40,324 nucleotides of DNA from Clostridium saudiense (GTDB taxonomy: Bacteria; Bacillota; Clostridia; Clostridiales; Clostridiaceae), in contig NZ_CBYM010000032.1 of assembly GCF_000577815.1 (NCBI RefSeq), positions 1 through 40,324 of the forward strand, read 5' to 3'. This document shows, one piece after another, positions 10,401 through 17,835 of this stretch. Both the position numbers and the translations under genes were made by a program. The notes beneath the pieces were generated by a model. It was not told where the DNA came from. It saw only the letters and a program-made list of their open reading frames with translations, and searched no databases. Position 1 is the first letter of the stretch, and the number at the start of each line of letters is the position of its first letter.

Positions 10401-11217
10401 TTAACGTTTCGTCTCTATCAGTTTCTCCATAAACGAAATCTCTTGATTTTAAATATGCTTCATATGATTTTTGTGCTGCATTGTTTAATTCACCTATTTC
10501 AAAAGTTACATCTTCAATTGCAGTACTGAATGTTGTATGTCTGCAGTGATCTGACCAATAAGTATCAATTACCCTTATTTCAGTAATAGTTGGTGTTCTT
10601 TCTTCACTTTTAAAATAATCTCTTATCATCAATAAGTCATCCACACTCATTGCTAGTCCTAATTCTTTATGGAAGTCTTCTATTTCTTTTCTATCTTTAT
10701 TAATAAAATTATGAAGTATTTCTACATCGTTAGGCTCTGCTAATTTTGAAGAAAGTTCAATATTATCTATTGCTACTTCTCTAGAATCTACAGGATTTAT
10801 ATAGTAACTCTTAATTTTTTCTATATCTTCTTTAGTTAATTTTCCTTTCAAAACTATAACCTTAGCTGATTTTACTTCAACTCTTTCCTCAGCTCCTAAT
10901 AATCCAATACATTCAGATGCTGAGTCAGCTCTTTGATCATATTGTCCTGGTAAAAATTCTACAGCAAATGCTATTTCATCATCACTTATAGGAAGATTTT
11001 CTTCATATAAATTATCTACTGTCTTTTCAGCAAATATTGTATATAAAGATTTTTGATAGTATTCCTCTTTCATTTCACCTAATATATACTTATTTGCTAC
11101 TCTTACAGCTTGAAGATTTTCTATTCTTAAATTACTTTTGAAATCTTCCATAAGGCTCTTAGCTTCAACATTAAAGCCATCTTTTTTTTCTACAAAAATG
11201 CATTTAAACCCTAACAT
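7471..11217 (-). CDS. purL: Phosphoribosylformylglycinamidine synthase, single-chain PurL with fused glutaminase
   Basis: This 1248-residue enzyme converts FGAR to FGAM with ATP and glutamine. It is the large single-chain form: an N-terminal PurS-like region, a linker, two AIR-synthetase-like halves (SDHCRHTTF, FKNETHNHPTEIEPFGGAAT, PAIGGKDSMSG), and a C-terminal class I glutamine amidotransferase starting near VIIPVFPGTNCEYDCERAF. The nucleophile is Cys1089 in LGICNGFQ, and HGEGRF supplies the His. Bacilli instead use separate PurS, PurQ and PurL. An upstream ATG at 11232 overlaps the GGAGG, so the ATG at 11215-11217, five bases after GGAGGT, is taken as start. It is the first gene of the operon. 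Confidence 0.97.
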   Translation of the reverse strand: MLGFKCIFVEKKDGFNVEAKSLMEDFKSNLRIENLQAVRVANKYILGEMKEEYYQKSLYTIFAEKTVDNLYEENLPISDDEIAFAVEFLPGQYDQRADSASECIGLLGAEERVEVKSAKVIVLKGKLTKEDIEKIKSYYINPVDSREVAIDNIELSSKLAEPNDVEILHNFINKDRKEIEDFHKELGLAMSVDDLLMIRDYFKSEERTPTITEIRVIDTYWSDHCRHTTFSTAIEDVTFEIGELNNAAQKSYEAYLKSRDFVYGETDRDETLMDIAVITMKEMRKRGMLDDLDVSEEINACSIKVNIETDKGNEEYLVMFKNETHNHPTEIEPFGGAATCLGGAIRDPLSGRTYVYQAMRVTGAADPTVPVENTIKGKLPQRTITLGAAHGYSSYGNQIGLATGQVSEVYHPNYVAKRMEVGAVIAAAPKENVIREEPQSGDIVILLGGRTGRDGVGGATGSSKEHTEDSINECGAEVQKGNAPTERKIQRLFRNAEIAQMIKRCNDFGAGGVSVAIGELTRGLDINLDKVPKKYEGLDGTEIAISESQERMAVVVNKENVDRFIELAKVENLEAVVVAEVTDTERLRMYWRGKEIVNLKRSFLDTNGARQVTNVEVKLPGEYPLTVGDVNVKEEWLNNLTKLNVASQKGLVERFDSTIGGGTVLMPYGGRDANTEQEAMVAKIPVLNGVSEEATIMSYGLNPDLGVWSPYHMAYYSIIEAVTKLAAVGGDYRKARLTLQEYFEKLGKSPERWGKPFAALLGAYQAQIDLGIPAIGGKDSMSGSFGDVDVPPTLVAFAVGVEKAKNIISAEFKEVGSKLVFLMAERNEDYTLKVEGYKKNLEKLHELILEGKVISASSVKFGGASETLSKMAFGNKIGVKFSNLTKEELFGLNYGSLVLEVKSDVNVDEEFKGCAYKAIGCTIKDELIVSQEYDLNLKLNILEETYEKKLSKVFKIKTTDKNESVKEVLYNESNVKSPIIKVAKPKVIIPVFPGTNCEYDCERAFRNAGAKTETLVFRNYSKEAFAESIENLEKQIRESQIIMLPGGFSAGDEPDGSGKFISTVFRNERIKDAVMDLLKNRDGLMLGICNGFQALIKLGLVPYGEIVDIEEDMATLTYNEINRHMSSIIKTKVVSKKSPWFSGVELGDIHNVAISHGEGRFVAPEKLLKQLVENGQVATQYVDNKGNIALDMPFNPNGSMLGIEGITSPDGRVLGKMGHSERIGENLYKNVPGNFDQKIFESGVKYFK

Positions 11218-11245
11218 TCTATACCTCCACATACATATTTTTCAA

Positions 11246-11287
11246 AACACGAACATTATTATATTTTTTATTTATATTCTTCGTGTT
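11246..11287 (-). promoter_or_regulatory. PurBox-like inverted repeat in the purL leader
   Basis: A perfect 8-bp inverted repeat, AACACGAA at 11246-11253 and TTCGTGTT at 11280-11287, begins right after the purL -10 box and covers the expected transcription start. The arm facing purL reads ACACGAACATT, close to the CCGAAC core bound by Bacillus-type PurR. Operator function is inferred from position and resemblance. The leader is only about 70 nt, too short for a purine riboswitch. Confidence 0.45.
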
Positions 11288-11293
11288 AATTAA

Positions 11294-11322
11294 ATATTAC
11301 CAATTCGATTTATATTTGTCAA
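11294..11322 (-). promoter_or_regulatory. Sigma-A promoter of the purine operon
   Basis: On the minus strand TTGACA (11317-11322), 17 bases, and TAATAT (11294-11299) form a near-consensus vegetative promoter about 75 bases upstream of the purL start codon. Confidence 0.75.
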
Positions 11323-11513
11323 CATTACCAGATATCATTTAACATATTTTTCGTCATATATCCGAATTTTAATTAAATTTTACTATTTTTAATTCGTTTT
11401 ATTTGCTATTTATCAATTTTATATCCAAAAATAAACTTTTACTGTATTAACATTATTAAAATTAGCAATACTATATAGCATAAATTTATAAATATAATAG
11501 AAGGAGTGATTTT

Positions 11514-12155
11514 ATGAGACTTCCTAAACATATTGGCATTATTCCTGATGGCAATAGACGTTGGGCTGAAAATAATGGTCTTTCAAAGGAAAAGGGTTAT
11601 AACATAGGTATTAATCCTGGACTTGTACTATTTAAACTATGTGAAAATCTAGGTATAAAAGAAATAACTTACTATGGATTTACTACTGATAATACTAAAA
11701 GACCTACTGTTCAAAAGGATGCATTTATAAAAGCTTGTATAGATGCTGTAAAGTTACTATCTAATGAAAACGCAGAATTACTAGTTATTGGAAACATCGA
11801 ATCTCCTTGCTTCCCCCCTGAATTGTTACCTTTTACAACAAGAAGGACTTTTGGAAAAGGTGGAATAAAGGTAAACTTTTTAGTTAATTATGGTTGGGAA
11901 TGGGATTTAAACTTATCTAGACAAACACATACAAAAAGAAATAATTTAGATTTAGTATTACACTCAAAAGATATTTCTAGAATCGATTTAATTATTCGAT
12001 GGGGTGGAAGAAGAAGATTAAGTGGTTTTTTACCTATACAATCAGTTTATTCTGATTTTTATGTAGTTGATGATTATTGGCCTGATTTTAAACCTCAACA
12101 TATATACGATGCACTAGAATGGTATTCAACTCAAGACATTACATTAGGAGGTTAA
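11514..12155 (+). CDS. Short, divergent cis-prenyltransferase (UppS family)
   Basis: This 213-residue protein belongs to the undecaprenyl-diphosphate-synthase fold family, which elongates allylic diphosphates in cis configuration. Visible motifs are HIGIIPDGNRRWA with catalytic Asp12, GFTTDNTKRP (canonical FSTENWxRP), and the C-terminal RWGGRRRLSGF and YWPDF. It is shorter than usual UppS (about 230-250). NYGGR has become NYGWEW, and the RTGGE isopentenyl-diphosphate site has Trp for Thr and Arg for Glu. The start has AAGGAG 7 bases upstream. It precedes a CrtI-like gene by 25 bp on the same strand. The housekeeping UppS is probably elsewhere. The product could be a short Z-prenyl diphosphate or, as in cyclolavandulyl-type synthases, a branched one. 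Function is not established. Confidence 0.85.
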   Translation: MRLPKHIGIIPDGNRRWAENNGLSKEKGYNIGINPGLVLFKLCENLGIKEITYYGFTTDNTKRPTVQKDAFIKACIDAVKLLSNENAELLVIGNIESPCFPPELLPFTTRRTFGKGGIKVNFLVNYGWEWDLNLSRQTHTKRNNLDLVLHSKDISRIDLIIRWGGRRRLSGFLPIQSVYSDFYVVDDYWPDFKPQHIYDALEWYSTQDITLGG

Positions 12156-12180
12156 GCCTTAATTCAAGGATGTGATTTAA

Positions 12181-13662
12181 ATGAAAAAAGCAATTGTTAT
12201 TGGTGGTGGTATAGGTGGTTTATCTATAGCTGCTAGGTTATTAAAGGATGGTTTTAATGTTGATTTATACGAAAAAAATAAATCGCTTGGTGGCAAAATT
12301 AGTCAAGTTAAATTTGCTGATTTTAAATTTGATTTAACTGCTTCCTTGCTAATGATTCCTAATGATTATACTGAAATTTTTTCTTATTGTAATAAAAATT
12401 ATAAAGATTATTTTTCTTTTATTCCTCTTAACAATCTTTATAAAGTTTTTTATTATGATAATACAAATTATACTTTTCAAACAGACTTACCATCTCTTTG
12501 TAAAACTATAAATAATATAACAAATAATGATTTAAATGATATGTATTCTTACTTTAACTTTTTATCAACCAATTATAAAAAATATTTATTAGCTGAAAAA
12601 TATTTTTTAAATACATCATTTATAAATACTAATAACTTTTTTAATCCATTAACTTTAAGTAAAGTTTATAAATTACATACTTTAAACTCTTGCTATAAAG
12701 ACTGTAAAAAGTTTATATCATCTGAAAAATTAATAAATTATATTTTGTTTCAATCTATGTATGTAGGAGTATCTCCCTTTAGTTCCCCTAGTATTTATAA
12801 TTTAATTCCTTCGGCAACTCAATATCAAGGACTTTATTATATAAAAGGTGGAATGTATTCCTATATTCAATCATTAAGAAAATTAATTTTAGATCTTGGT
12901 GGTAAAATTCATCTTTCTTCTCCAGTAGATGAGATATTATTAAAAAATAATACCGCTATAGGGATTAAAATAAAAAATAAAAACATACATAGTGACTTAG
13001 TAGTTTGTTCAAGTGATTATTCTTATGCAATTAATAATTTACTAAAAGATAAATCTATCACTCAGATATCAAAAAACATTAATAATCTTGAACACTCCTG
13101 CTCTACTTTTATTATTTATTTAGCTTTAGATAAAAAGTATCCTTTACTTAATGTACATAATATATTTATTAATAAGGATTTCAGAAAAAACATAGAGGCT
13201 CCTTTTAAAGGAAAGCTCTCATCTAATCCGTCACTCTATATTTATTGTCCTAGTTCTATAGATAATTCACTTTGTCCTTTAGGATGTGAAACAATAAATA
13301 TTATGGTGAGAGTTCCAAATTTACTTTATAAAAATATTTATTGGAATAGTGATACCATCAGTAAATTAAGCAATAACTTGTTGAGTATTGTTTCAAAAAT
13401 TCCAGGATTAGAAGATCTACAATCTCATATATTGTTTAAACATCATTTAACTCCTATTGATTTAAAAAATATATTTAATACCTATGCAGGATCTGCATTT
13501 GGAATAAGCCATAATTTAAATCAAAGTTTAGTATTTAGGCCTCAATGTACATTACCAAAGATTAAAAATTTATACTTTACAGGTGCTTCAATACATCCTG
13601 GTAATGGAACATCTATGGTATTAAAAAGCTCAAAAATCTGTTCAGAAATAATAAAAGAATAA
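12181..13662 (+). CDS. CrtI-type FAD-dependent carotenoid desaturase-like oxidoreductase
   Basis: This 493-residue protein has the phytoene desaturase layout: an N-terminal FAD-binding Rossmann motif at 6-13 (VIGGGIGG) with the ribose-binding Glu31 in LYEKNKSLGGK, a middle substrate domain, and the C-terminal signature NLYFTGASIHPGNGTSMVLKS. The family desaturates or isomerises long isoprenoid chains at the membrane. Sequence between the ends is very rich in Asn, Lys, Ile and Tyr and looks more AT-biased than the purine genes. The upstream cis-prenyltransferase gene is 25 bp away with AAGGAT before this ATG, so the two are likely one transcript. No phytoene or squalene synthase is near, so the substrate is open. 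CrtN- or HpnE-like oxidation are alternatives. Confidence 0.82.
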   Translation: MKKAIVIGGGIGGLSIAARLLKDGFNVDLYEKNKSLGGKISQVKFADFKFDLTASLLMIPNDYTEIFSYCNKNYKDYFSFIPLNNLYKVFYYDNTNYTFQTDLPSLCKTINNITNNDLNDMYSYFNFLSTNYKKYLLAEKYFLNTSFINTNNFFNPLTLSKVYKLHTLNSCYKDCKKFISSEKLINYILFQSMYVGVSPFSSPSIYNLIPSATQYQGLYYIKGGMYSYIQSLRKLILDLGGKIHLSSPVDEILLKNNTAIGIKIKNKNIHSDLVVCSSDYSYAINNLLKDKSITQISKNINNLEHSCSTFIIYLALDKKYPLLNVHNIFINKDFRKNIEAPFKGKLSSNPSLYIYCPSSIDNSLCPLGCETINIMVRVPNLLYKNIYWNSDTISKLSNNLLSIVSKIPGLEDLQSHILFKHHLTPIDLKNIFNTYAGSAFGISHNLNQSLVFRPQCTLPKIKNLYFTGASIHPGNGTSMVLKSSKICSEIIKE

Positions 13663-13712
13663 AAAAAGTGCCACAAGATACTTCTTGCGACACAATCCTA
13701 CGTAACCTAAAA

Positions 13713-13812
13713 GGTCATTAATATTTTTTCCTTAAAATTTCATTTTATTCAAGTATTAATTTATATTCATTACTTGACATACACTATTAGAAACTATTAA
13801 AATTTAATGACC
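13713..13812. promoter_or_regulatory. Separated inverted repeat flanking the helD promoter
   Basis: GGTCATTAA at 13713-13721 is repeated in inverted form as TTAATGACC at 13804-13812. The second copy sits just after the helD -10 box and the first is about 60 bases upstream of the -35 box. The arrangement could be a pair of operator half-sites that loop, or chance in AT-rich DNA. No regulator can be named. Confidence 0.35.
13774..13803 (+). promoter_or_regulatory. Promoter of helD
   Basis: TTGACA (13774-13779), 18 bases, TAAAAT (13798-13803). The predicted start of transcription is about 25 bases before the helD ATG. Confidence 0.6.
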
Positions 13813-13833
13813 ATTATTTTAAGGAGAGATTAA

Positions 13834-16011
13834 ATGATTATCGGAAAAGAACTACAAGATGAAAATAAATACTTAAATAAAACAATAGGAAAAATTACTG
13901 ATTTACTTACTAGCTATGGTGTTTCAAGTGAAGAACAAGATAAAGAAATAATAAAGCATAGAAAATTTTTATGGGATAATAGAAATGAATTAGATGAAAT
14001 TGAAATAAATGAAAACTGTGGACAGGTTGCATTAAATGAACAATTGCACGCTAAGAAAATATCAAGAATTAGAACTTTAGAAAAGCAACTTTCTAATCCT
14101 TATTTTGCTAGAATTGATTTTAAGGAAGACGGCGAAGAATCAGAAAGTTTTTATATAGGTCTATCAACTGTAGAAGATGAAGATAATTTTGATATTTTTG
14201 TATTCGACTGGCGTTCTCCTGTTGCTAATATGTTTTATGACTTTGAAGTTGGTCCTGCATATTATGATGCTCCAGTTAGAAGAATAGAAGGTCATATAGA
14301 ATTCACTAGACAATATAACATTAGAAATGGTGAAATAGTCTTTATGCATAACTCAAATGAAAGTTTATGTGATGAGGCTTTAACATCAATGTTAAGCGGA
14401 AATGCTACTGATAAGATGAAAAACATAGTTGCTTCTATTCAAAAAGAACAAAATGATATTATAAGAAGTGATGATAGCAAAATACTATTCATTCAAGGTG
14501 CTGCTGGTTCTGGTAAAACATCTATAGCATTACATAGATCTGCTTACCTATTATACAAGCATAGAAAAAATCTTAGCGCTGATAATATTTTAATCTTCAG
14601 TCCAAATGAAGTTTTTGCAGAGTATATTTCTGATGTATTACCTGAGCTTGGTGAAAGTAATATACGTCAAACTACATTTGAAATTTTTTCAAAGAGATTC
14701 TTACCATCAAATTATTTATATGAAAGCAAAAATGATCATTTAGATTATATTTACTCTAATCATACTGATTTAAAAACATTCAAATTAAGAACTAAATCTA
14801 TGGAATATAAAAATACTTTAGATTTTATGAATACTTTAAATAAATTTATATTAGATATTCCAAGACTTATTACTAATGTAACTCCTATTACAATTGAAGG
14901 TGTACAAATAGTTAGCAAAAAATCAGTAGAAAAAACTATATTTGAAAGATTTAAGGATATTCCTTTCTTGAACAGAATTGATGTTGTTAAACAAAGTTTA
15001 TTCTCTCAAGTAGAAAATAAATATTTATCTTCAAAAGATAATTCTCATTTTGATTATGTTGAAGATAAAAAAACATTCTATGATTTTTGTAAAGCACAAG
15101 TTGACTTACAAGTTGATGCTATGATTAAAACACTTGATAGTGTTGCTATTTATAAATCTCTTTGGAGTAATATTGAAAAGTATACAGATATTGATTTAAA
15201 CAATACAAAAGATTTAACTTTAAATTATTTAAACAATAACGAAGTAAAGTTTGAAGATATTACTCCTATAATTTATATAAGATCTTCATTAGAAGGTTTC
15301 AGAAGTTACGGAAATATGAAACATGTTTTAGTGGATGAAGCTCAAGACTATAGTCCATTATTCTACGAAATAGTTAAAAGATCTTTCCCAAATGCTTCAC
15401 TAACAATTATGGGTGATTTAAATCAAAGAATTGATAAACATTCTAATGTAAAAAGTAGAAATAGTATAACTAATGTATTTAATGATGTTAAAACAGTAGT
15501 TTTAACTAAAAGCTATCGTTCAACAGGTAATATAACTAACTTTACTAAGGATATTTTAGAAACCCACGAACCTATAGAAGCTGTTGATAGAATTGGTGAT
15601 AATCCAACTATTCATATTGTTAATAATAATTTAGAAGAAAGGATTTCTACTAAGATAAATGAAATGAAAGATAAAGGTTATAAATCTATAGCTATTATTT
15701 GTAAAAATAAAGAAAATAGTAAAAAACTTTATTCTTCTTTAAAAGAACTAAATGATGATATAAACTTAATAATTAGTGATAAATGTGAATTTAAGATTGG
15801 TATTAATGTAATATCTTCATATATTGCAAAAGGATTAGAATTTGATGGAGTTATTTTAGCTGATGGTGAAAGTTATCTATCAATTGAAGATAAGCATTTA
15901 TTCTATACTGCTTGTACAAGAGCATTACATGAATTGCATATATATACCAATACTTCATTAGAAAATATACTACCTCAAGATAATAGCTTGTATACCTTAA
16001 TTGATAATTAA
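13834..16011 (+). CDS. helD: HelD-like RNA polymerase recycling ATPase (UvrD/Rep superfamily I)
   Basis: This 725-residue protein matches HelD of Gram-positive bacteria, an SF1 ATPase that binds RNA polymerase and removes stalled complexes rather than unwinding DNA. It has a long charged N-terminal coiled-coil part (about 1-110), then the ATPase with Walker A GAAGSGKTS (Gly222-Ser230, Lys228), Walker B HVLVDEAQDYSP, GDLNQRID, the SYRST motif, and the C-terminal IAKGLEFDGVIL and YTACTRALHEL motifs. The start has AAGGAG 6 bases upstream. It is a single-gene unit: own promoter, and a strong terminator shared with the convergent stomatin gene. The length is slightly below the Bacillus protein. 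Confidence 0.9.
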   Translation: MIIGKELQDENKYLNKTIGKITDLLTSYGVSSEEQDKEIIKHRKFLWDNRNELDEIEINENCGQVALNEQLHAKKISRIRTLEKQLSNPYFARIDFKEDGEESESFYIGLSTVEDEDNFDIFVFDWRSPVANMFYDFEVGPAYYDAPVRRIEGHIEFTRQYNIRNGEIVFMHNSNESLCDEALTSMLSGNATDKMKNIVASIQKEQNDIIRSDDSKILFIQGAAGSGKTSIALHRSAYLLYKHRKNLSADNILIFSPNEVFAEYISDVLPELGESNIRQTTFEIFSKRFLPSNYLYESKNDHLDYIYSNHTDLKTFKLRTKSMEYKNTLDFMNTLNKFILDIPRLITNVTPITIEGVQIVSKKSVEKTIFERFKDIPFLNRIDVVKQSLFSQVENKYLSSKDNSHFDYVEDKKTFYDFCKAQVDLQVDAMIKTLDSVAIYKSLWSNIEKYTDIDLNNTKDLTLNYLNNNEVKFEDITPIIYIRSSLEGFRSYGNMKHVLVDEAQDYSPLFYEIVKRSFPNASLTIMGDLNQRIDKHSNVKSRNSITNVFNDVKTVVLTKSYRSTGNITNFTKDILETHEPIEAVDRIGDNPTIHIVNNNLEERISTKINEMKDKGYKSIAIICKNKENSKKLYSSLKELNDDINLIISDKCEFKIGINVISSYIAKGLEFDGVILADGESYLSIEDKHLFYTACTRALHELHIYTNTSLENILPQDNSLYTLIDN

Positions 16012-16109
16012 TTTATAAAATAACTAATTTAAATAGAGCTAACATATAAACGAACTCCTTTTAATATTTATTTTAGTATTTTTCATAAGCACTTTTAATT
16101 ATATATAAT

Positions 16110-16145
16110 AAAAAAGCATCGTATAAATTCATACGATGCTTTTTT
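16110..16145. terminator. Bidirectional terminator between helD and the SPFH gene
   Basis: A perfect hairpin has arms 16110-16124 and 16131-16145 (core GCATCGTAT/ATACGATGC, 6-nt loop). It is flanked by six A on the left and six T on the right, so it works for both convergent genes. Confidence 0.85.
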
Positions 16146-16148
16146 ATA

Positions 16149-17090
16149 TTAATTATCTTTCTTAAGCATTTCTCCAATAGCTGCTATGCTACCAAGTGAT
16201 GATAAAGTTTCATTTGGTAATATAAGCTTATTAGCTGGATTTTTAGCCATTTCTTTAAGTGCTTCAACTTGTTTAAGTGCTATAACTGTTTCATTAGTTC
16301 CTGATTCAATAATAGCCTCATTTACTTTTCTAATAGCTTCTGCTTCAGCTATAGCTATTTGTTCTATAGCCTTAGCCTTACCTTCTGCTTCTAAAAGTTG
16401 AGATTCTTTTAAACCTTCAGCTCTTCTAATATTAGCTTCCTTTTCTGCTTCAGCTTCAAGAATTTTAGCTCTCTTTTCACCTTCAGCTTTTTCTATTTGA
16501 GATTGTCTTTGACCTTCAGCCACTAATATAGTAGCTCTCTTATCTCTTTCAGCTTTCATTTGCTTTTCCATAGCTTGTTGTATTTCAGCTGGTGGAATTA
16601 TGTTCTTAATTTCAACTGATAGTACCTTTATACCATAAGCATCAGTAACCTCATCAATAATACCAAGTAATTGTTGATTTATACTATCTCTTCCTGCAAG
16701 AACTTCATCTAATGTCATATTACCTAGTATATTTCTTATGTTTGTTGTAGCTGAATAAACTATACCTGCTTTATAATCTTCAATATTATATACTGCATCT
16801 TTTGCATTAAGCATCTTATAGAAAATAACATTATCAACAGAAATTTTAACGTTATCTTTAGTAATAACTGATTGTGGTGGTACATCTAAAATTTGTTGCT
16901 TAGTTGATACTTTTTTTCTTACAAAGTCTACACCTGGAATTACAAAGTGCCACCCTGGTTCTAAAATTTTATGGAATTGTCCTAGTCTTTCTACTACATA
17001 TAAGTACCCTGTATTTACAACTTTAATTGATGATAATAGCACTAATAAAATAATCACTAATAATGCTACTAAAAATATTAATCCTGACAT
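16149..17090 (-). CDS. SPFH/band 7 (stomatin-like, QmcA-type) membrane protein
   Basis: This 313-residue protein has one N-terminal membrane segment (about 4-22), then the SPFH domain beginning VVNTGYLYVVERLGQFHKILEPGWHF. After that comes a long Ala/Glu/Lys coiled coil with repeated EAEGEKRAKILEAEAEKEA-like units, and a C-terminal tail ending in SLGSIAAIGEMLKK. The family forms large oligomeric cages or microdomains at the inner membrane and often partners an NfeD protein. Here nfeD lies one base upstream on the same strand, with the ribosome binding site AAGGAGG inside its last codons. The exact physiological role is unknown. Confidence 0.9.
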   Translation of the reverse strand: MSGLIFLVALLVIILLVLLSSIKVVNTGYLYVVERLGQFHKILEPGWHFVIPGVDFVRKKVSTKQQILDVPPQSVITKDNVKISVDNVIFYKMLNAKDAVYNIEDYKAGIVYSATTNIRNILGNMTLDEVLAGRDSINQQLLGIIDEVTDAYGIKVLSVEIKNIIPPAEIQQAMEKQMKAERDKRATILVAEGQRQSQIEKAEGEKRAKILEAEAEKEANIRRAEGLKESQLLEAEGKAKAIEQIAIAEAEAIRKVNEAIIESGTNETVIALKQVEALKEMAKNPANKLILPNETLSSLGSIAAIGEMLKKDN

Positions 17091-17091
17091 T

Positions 17092-17520
17092 TTAATCCTC
17101 CTTCGAACTTACAATTAACTTATTTCCTTCAATACCTGTAATTTTATATTCTTCACCTTTTTTTATTACTCTTCCCTTATTATAAGCAGTCCAATAAATA
17201 CCACTTACCTTTATCTTTGAGTTCTTCCCCATATCCTCTTCTGCAATCATTGTTCTACCTATATAGGTTTGTTCCATCGTTGGTACATGATTAACATCAG
17301 CCTTGAATTTCTTTTTTGCCCAAGGATAACCAATAGAAACAGTTGCAACTCCAACAATTAAAAAGGCTATTATTTGCCATACAACAGTAACTTCAAATAA
17401 AGAAAGTATTATTGCAACTATAGCTCCTAAAGAAAACCACATAAATATGAAACTACTAGTAATAACATCAATAGCAATTAAAAAAACTGCAACAAGTATC
17501 CAACTAATTACCTCAACCAT
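17092..17520 (-). CDS. NfeD-like membrane protein
   Basis: This 142-residue protein has three hydrophobic segments in the first 70 residues (VEVISWILVAVFLIAIDVI, a second after FMWFSLGAIVAII, a third near VVWQIIAFLIVGVATVSIGY). They are followed by a soluble beta-rich C-terminal OB-fold domain (IGRTMIAEEDMGKNSKIKVSG onward). This is the short NfeD form without the N-terminal ClpP-like protease. It is the first gene of a two-gene unit with the stomatin-like protein, a pairing that is widely conserved. GGGGGA precedes the ATG. A near-consensus promoter lies about 115 bp upstream. Confidence 0.88.
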   Translation of the reverse strand: MVEVISWILVAVFLIAIDVITSSFIFMWFSLGAIVAIILSLFEVTVVWQIIAFLIVGVATVSIGYPWAKKKFKADVNHVPTMEQTYIGRTMIAEEDMGKNSKIKVSGIYWTAYNKGRVIKKGEEYKITGIEGNKLIVSSKED

Positions 17521-17835
17521 TATTTTTCCCCCTTTCCTGATTTATTACTAAACCATTCATTATAATTTAATTATATACTATATTATTCTTCTTTTGTATT
17601 AATTCTTCCAAATAGTTAAATCTTAACTACAAACTCATTATAATATAGTTTAAATCTTTTCGCAAGTTATTTTTTATTGTTTTATAAGGTATTTATTATC
17701 TCTTAAAACGTTTAGATTTATCTATTTTTTAAATAATTTGATTTTCTAAGGTTTTCCTTTTATTATTTATTTATATGTATTTTATTAGAGAACTAATACA
17801 ATACTAAAATTATATAACGTATTGGAGATGATATT
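17521..17835. other. Divergent intergenic region nfeD / nadE
   Basis: This 315-bp AT-rich region separates two divergent genes. Apart from the nfeD promoter listed separately and the TTGGAGATG ribosome binding site before nadE, I see no reading frame, RNA gene, riboswitch-like structure or long repeat. The nadE promoter could not be assigned with confidence. Confidence 0.6.
17637..17665 (-). promoter_or_regulatory. Promoter of the nfeD-SPFH unit
   Basis: On the minus strand TTGCGA (17660-17665), 17 bases, and a perfect TATAAT (17637-17642). Confidence 0.65.

Noticed and set aside
11218..11513. Purine, PRPP or ZTP riboswitch in front of purL
   Set aside because: The predicted leader is only about 70 nt and holds no stem-loop pattern of these classes. 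The structure present is a DNA-operator-like repeat at the start point.
13666..13698. Terminator after the CrtI-like gene
   Set aside because: The stem has two mismatches and no T-run directly after it, so I could not support it. Where this transcript ends is open.
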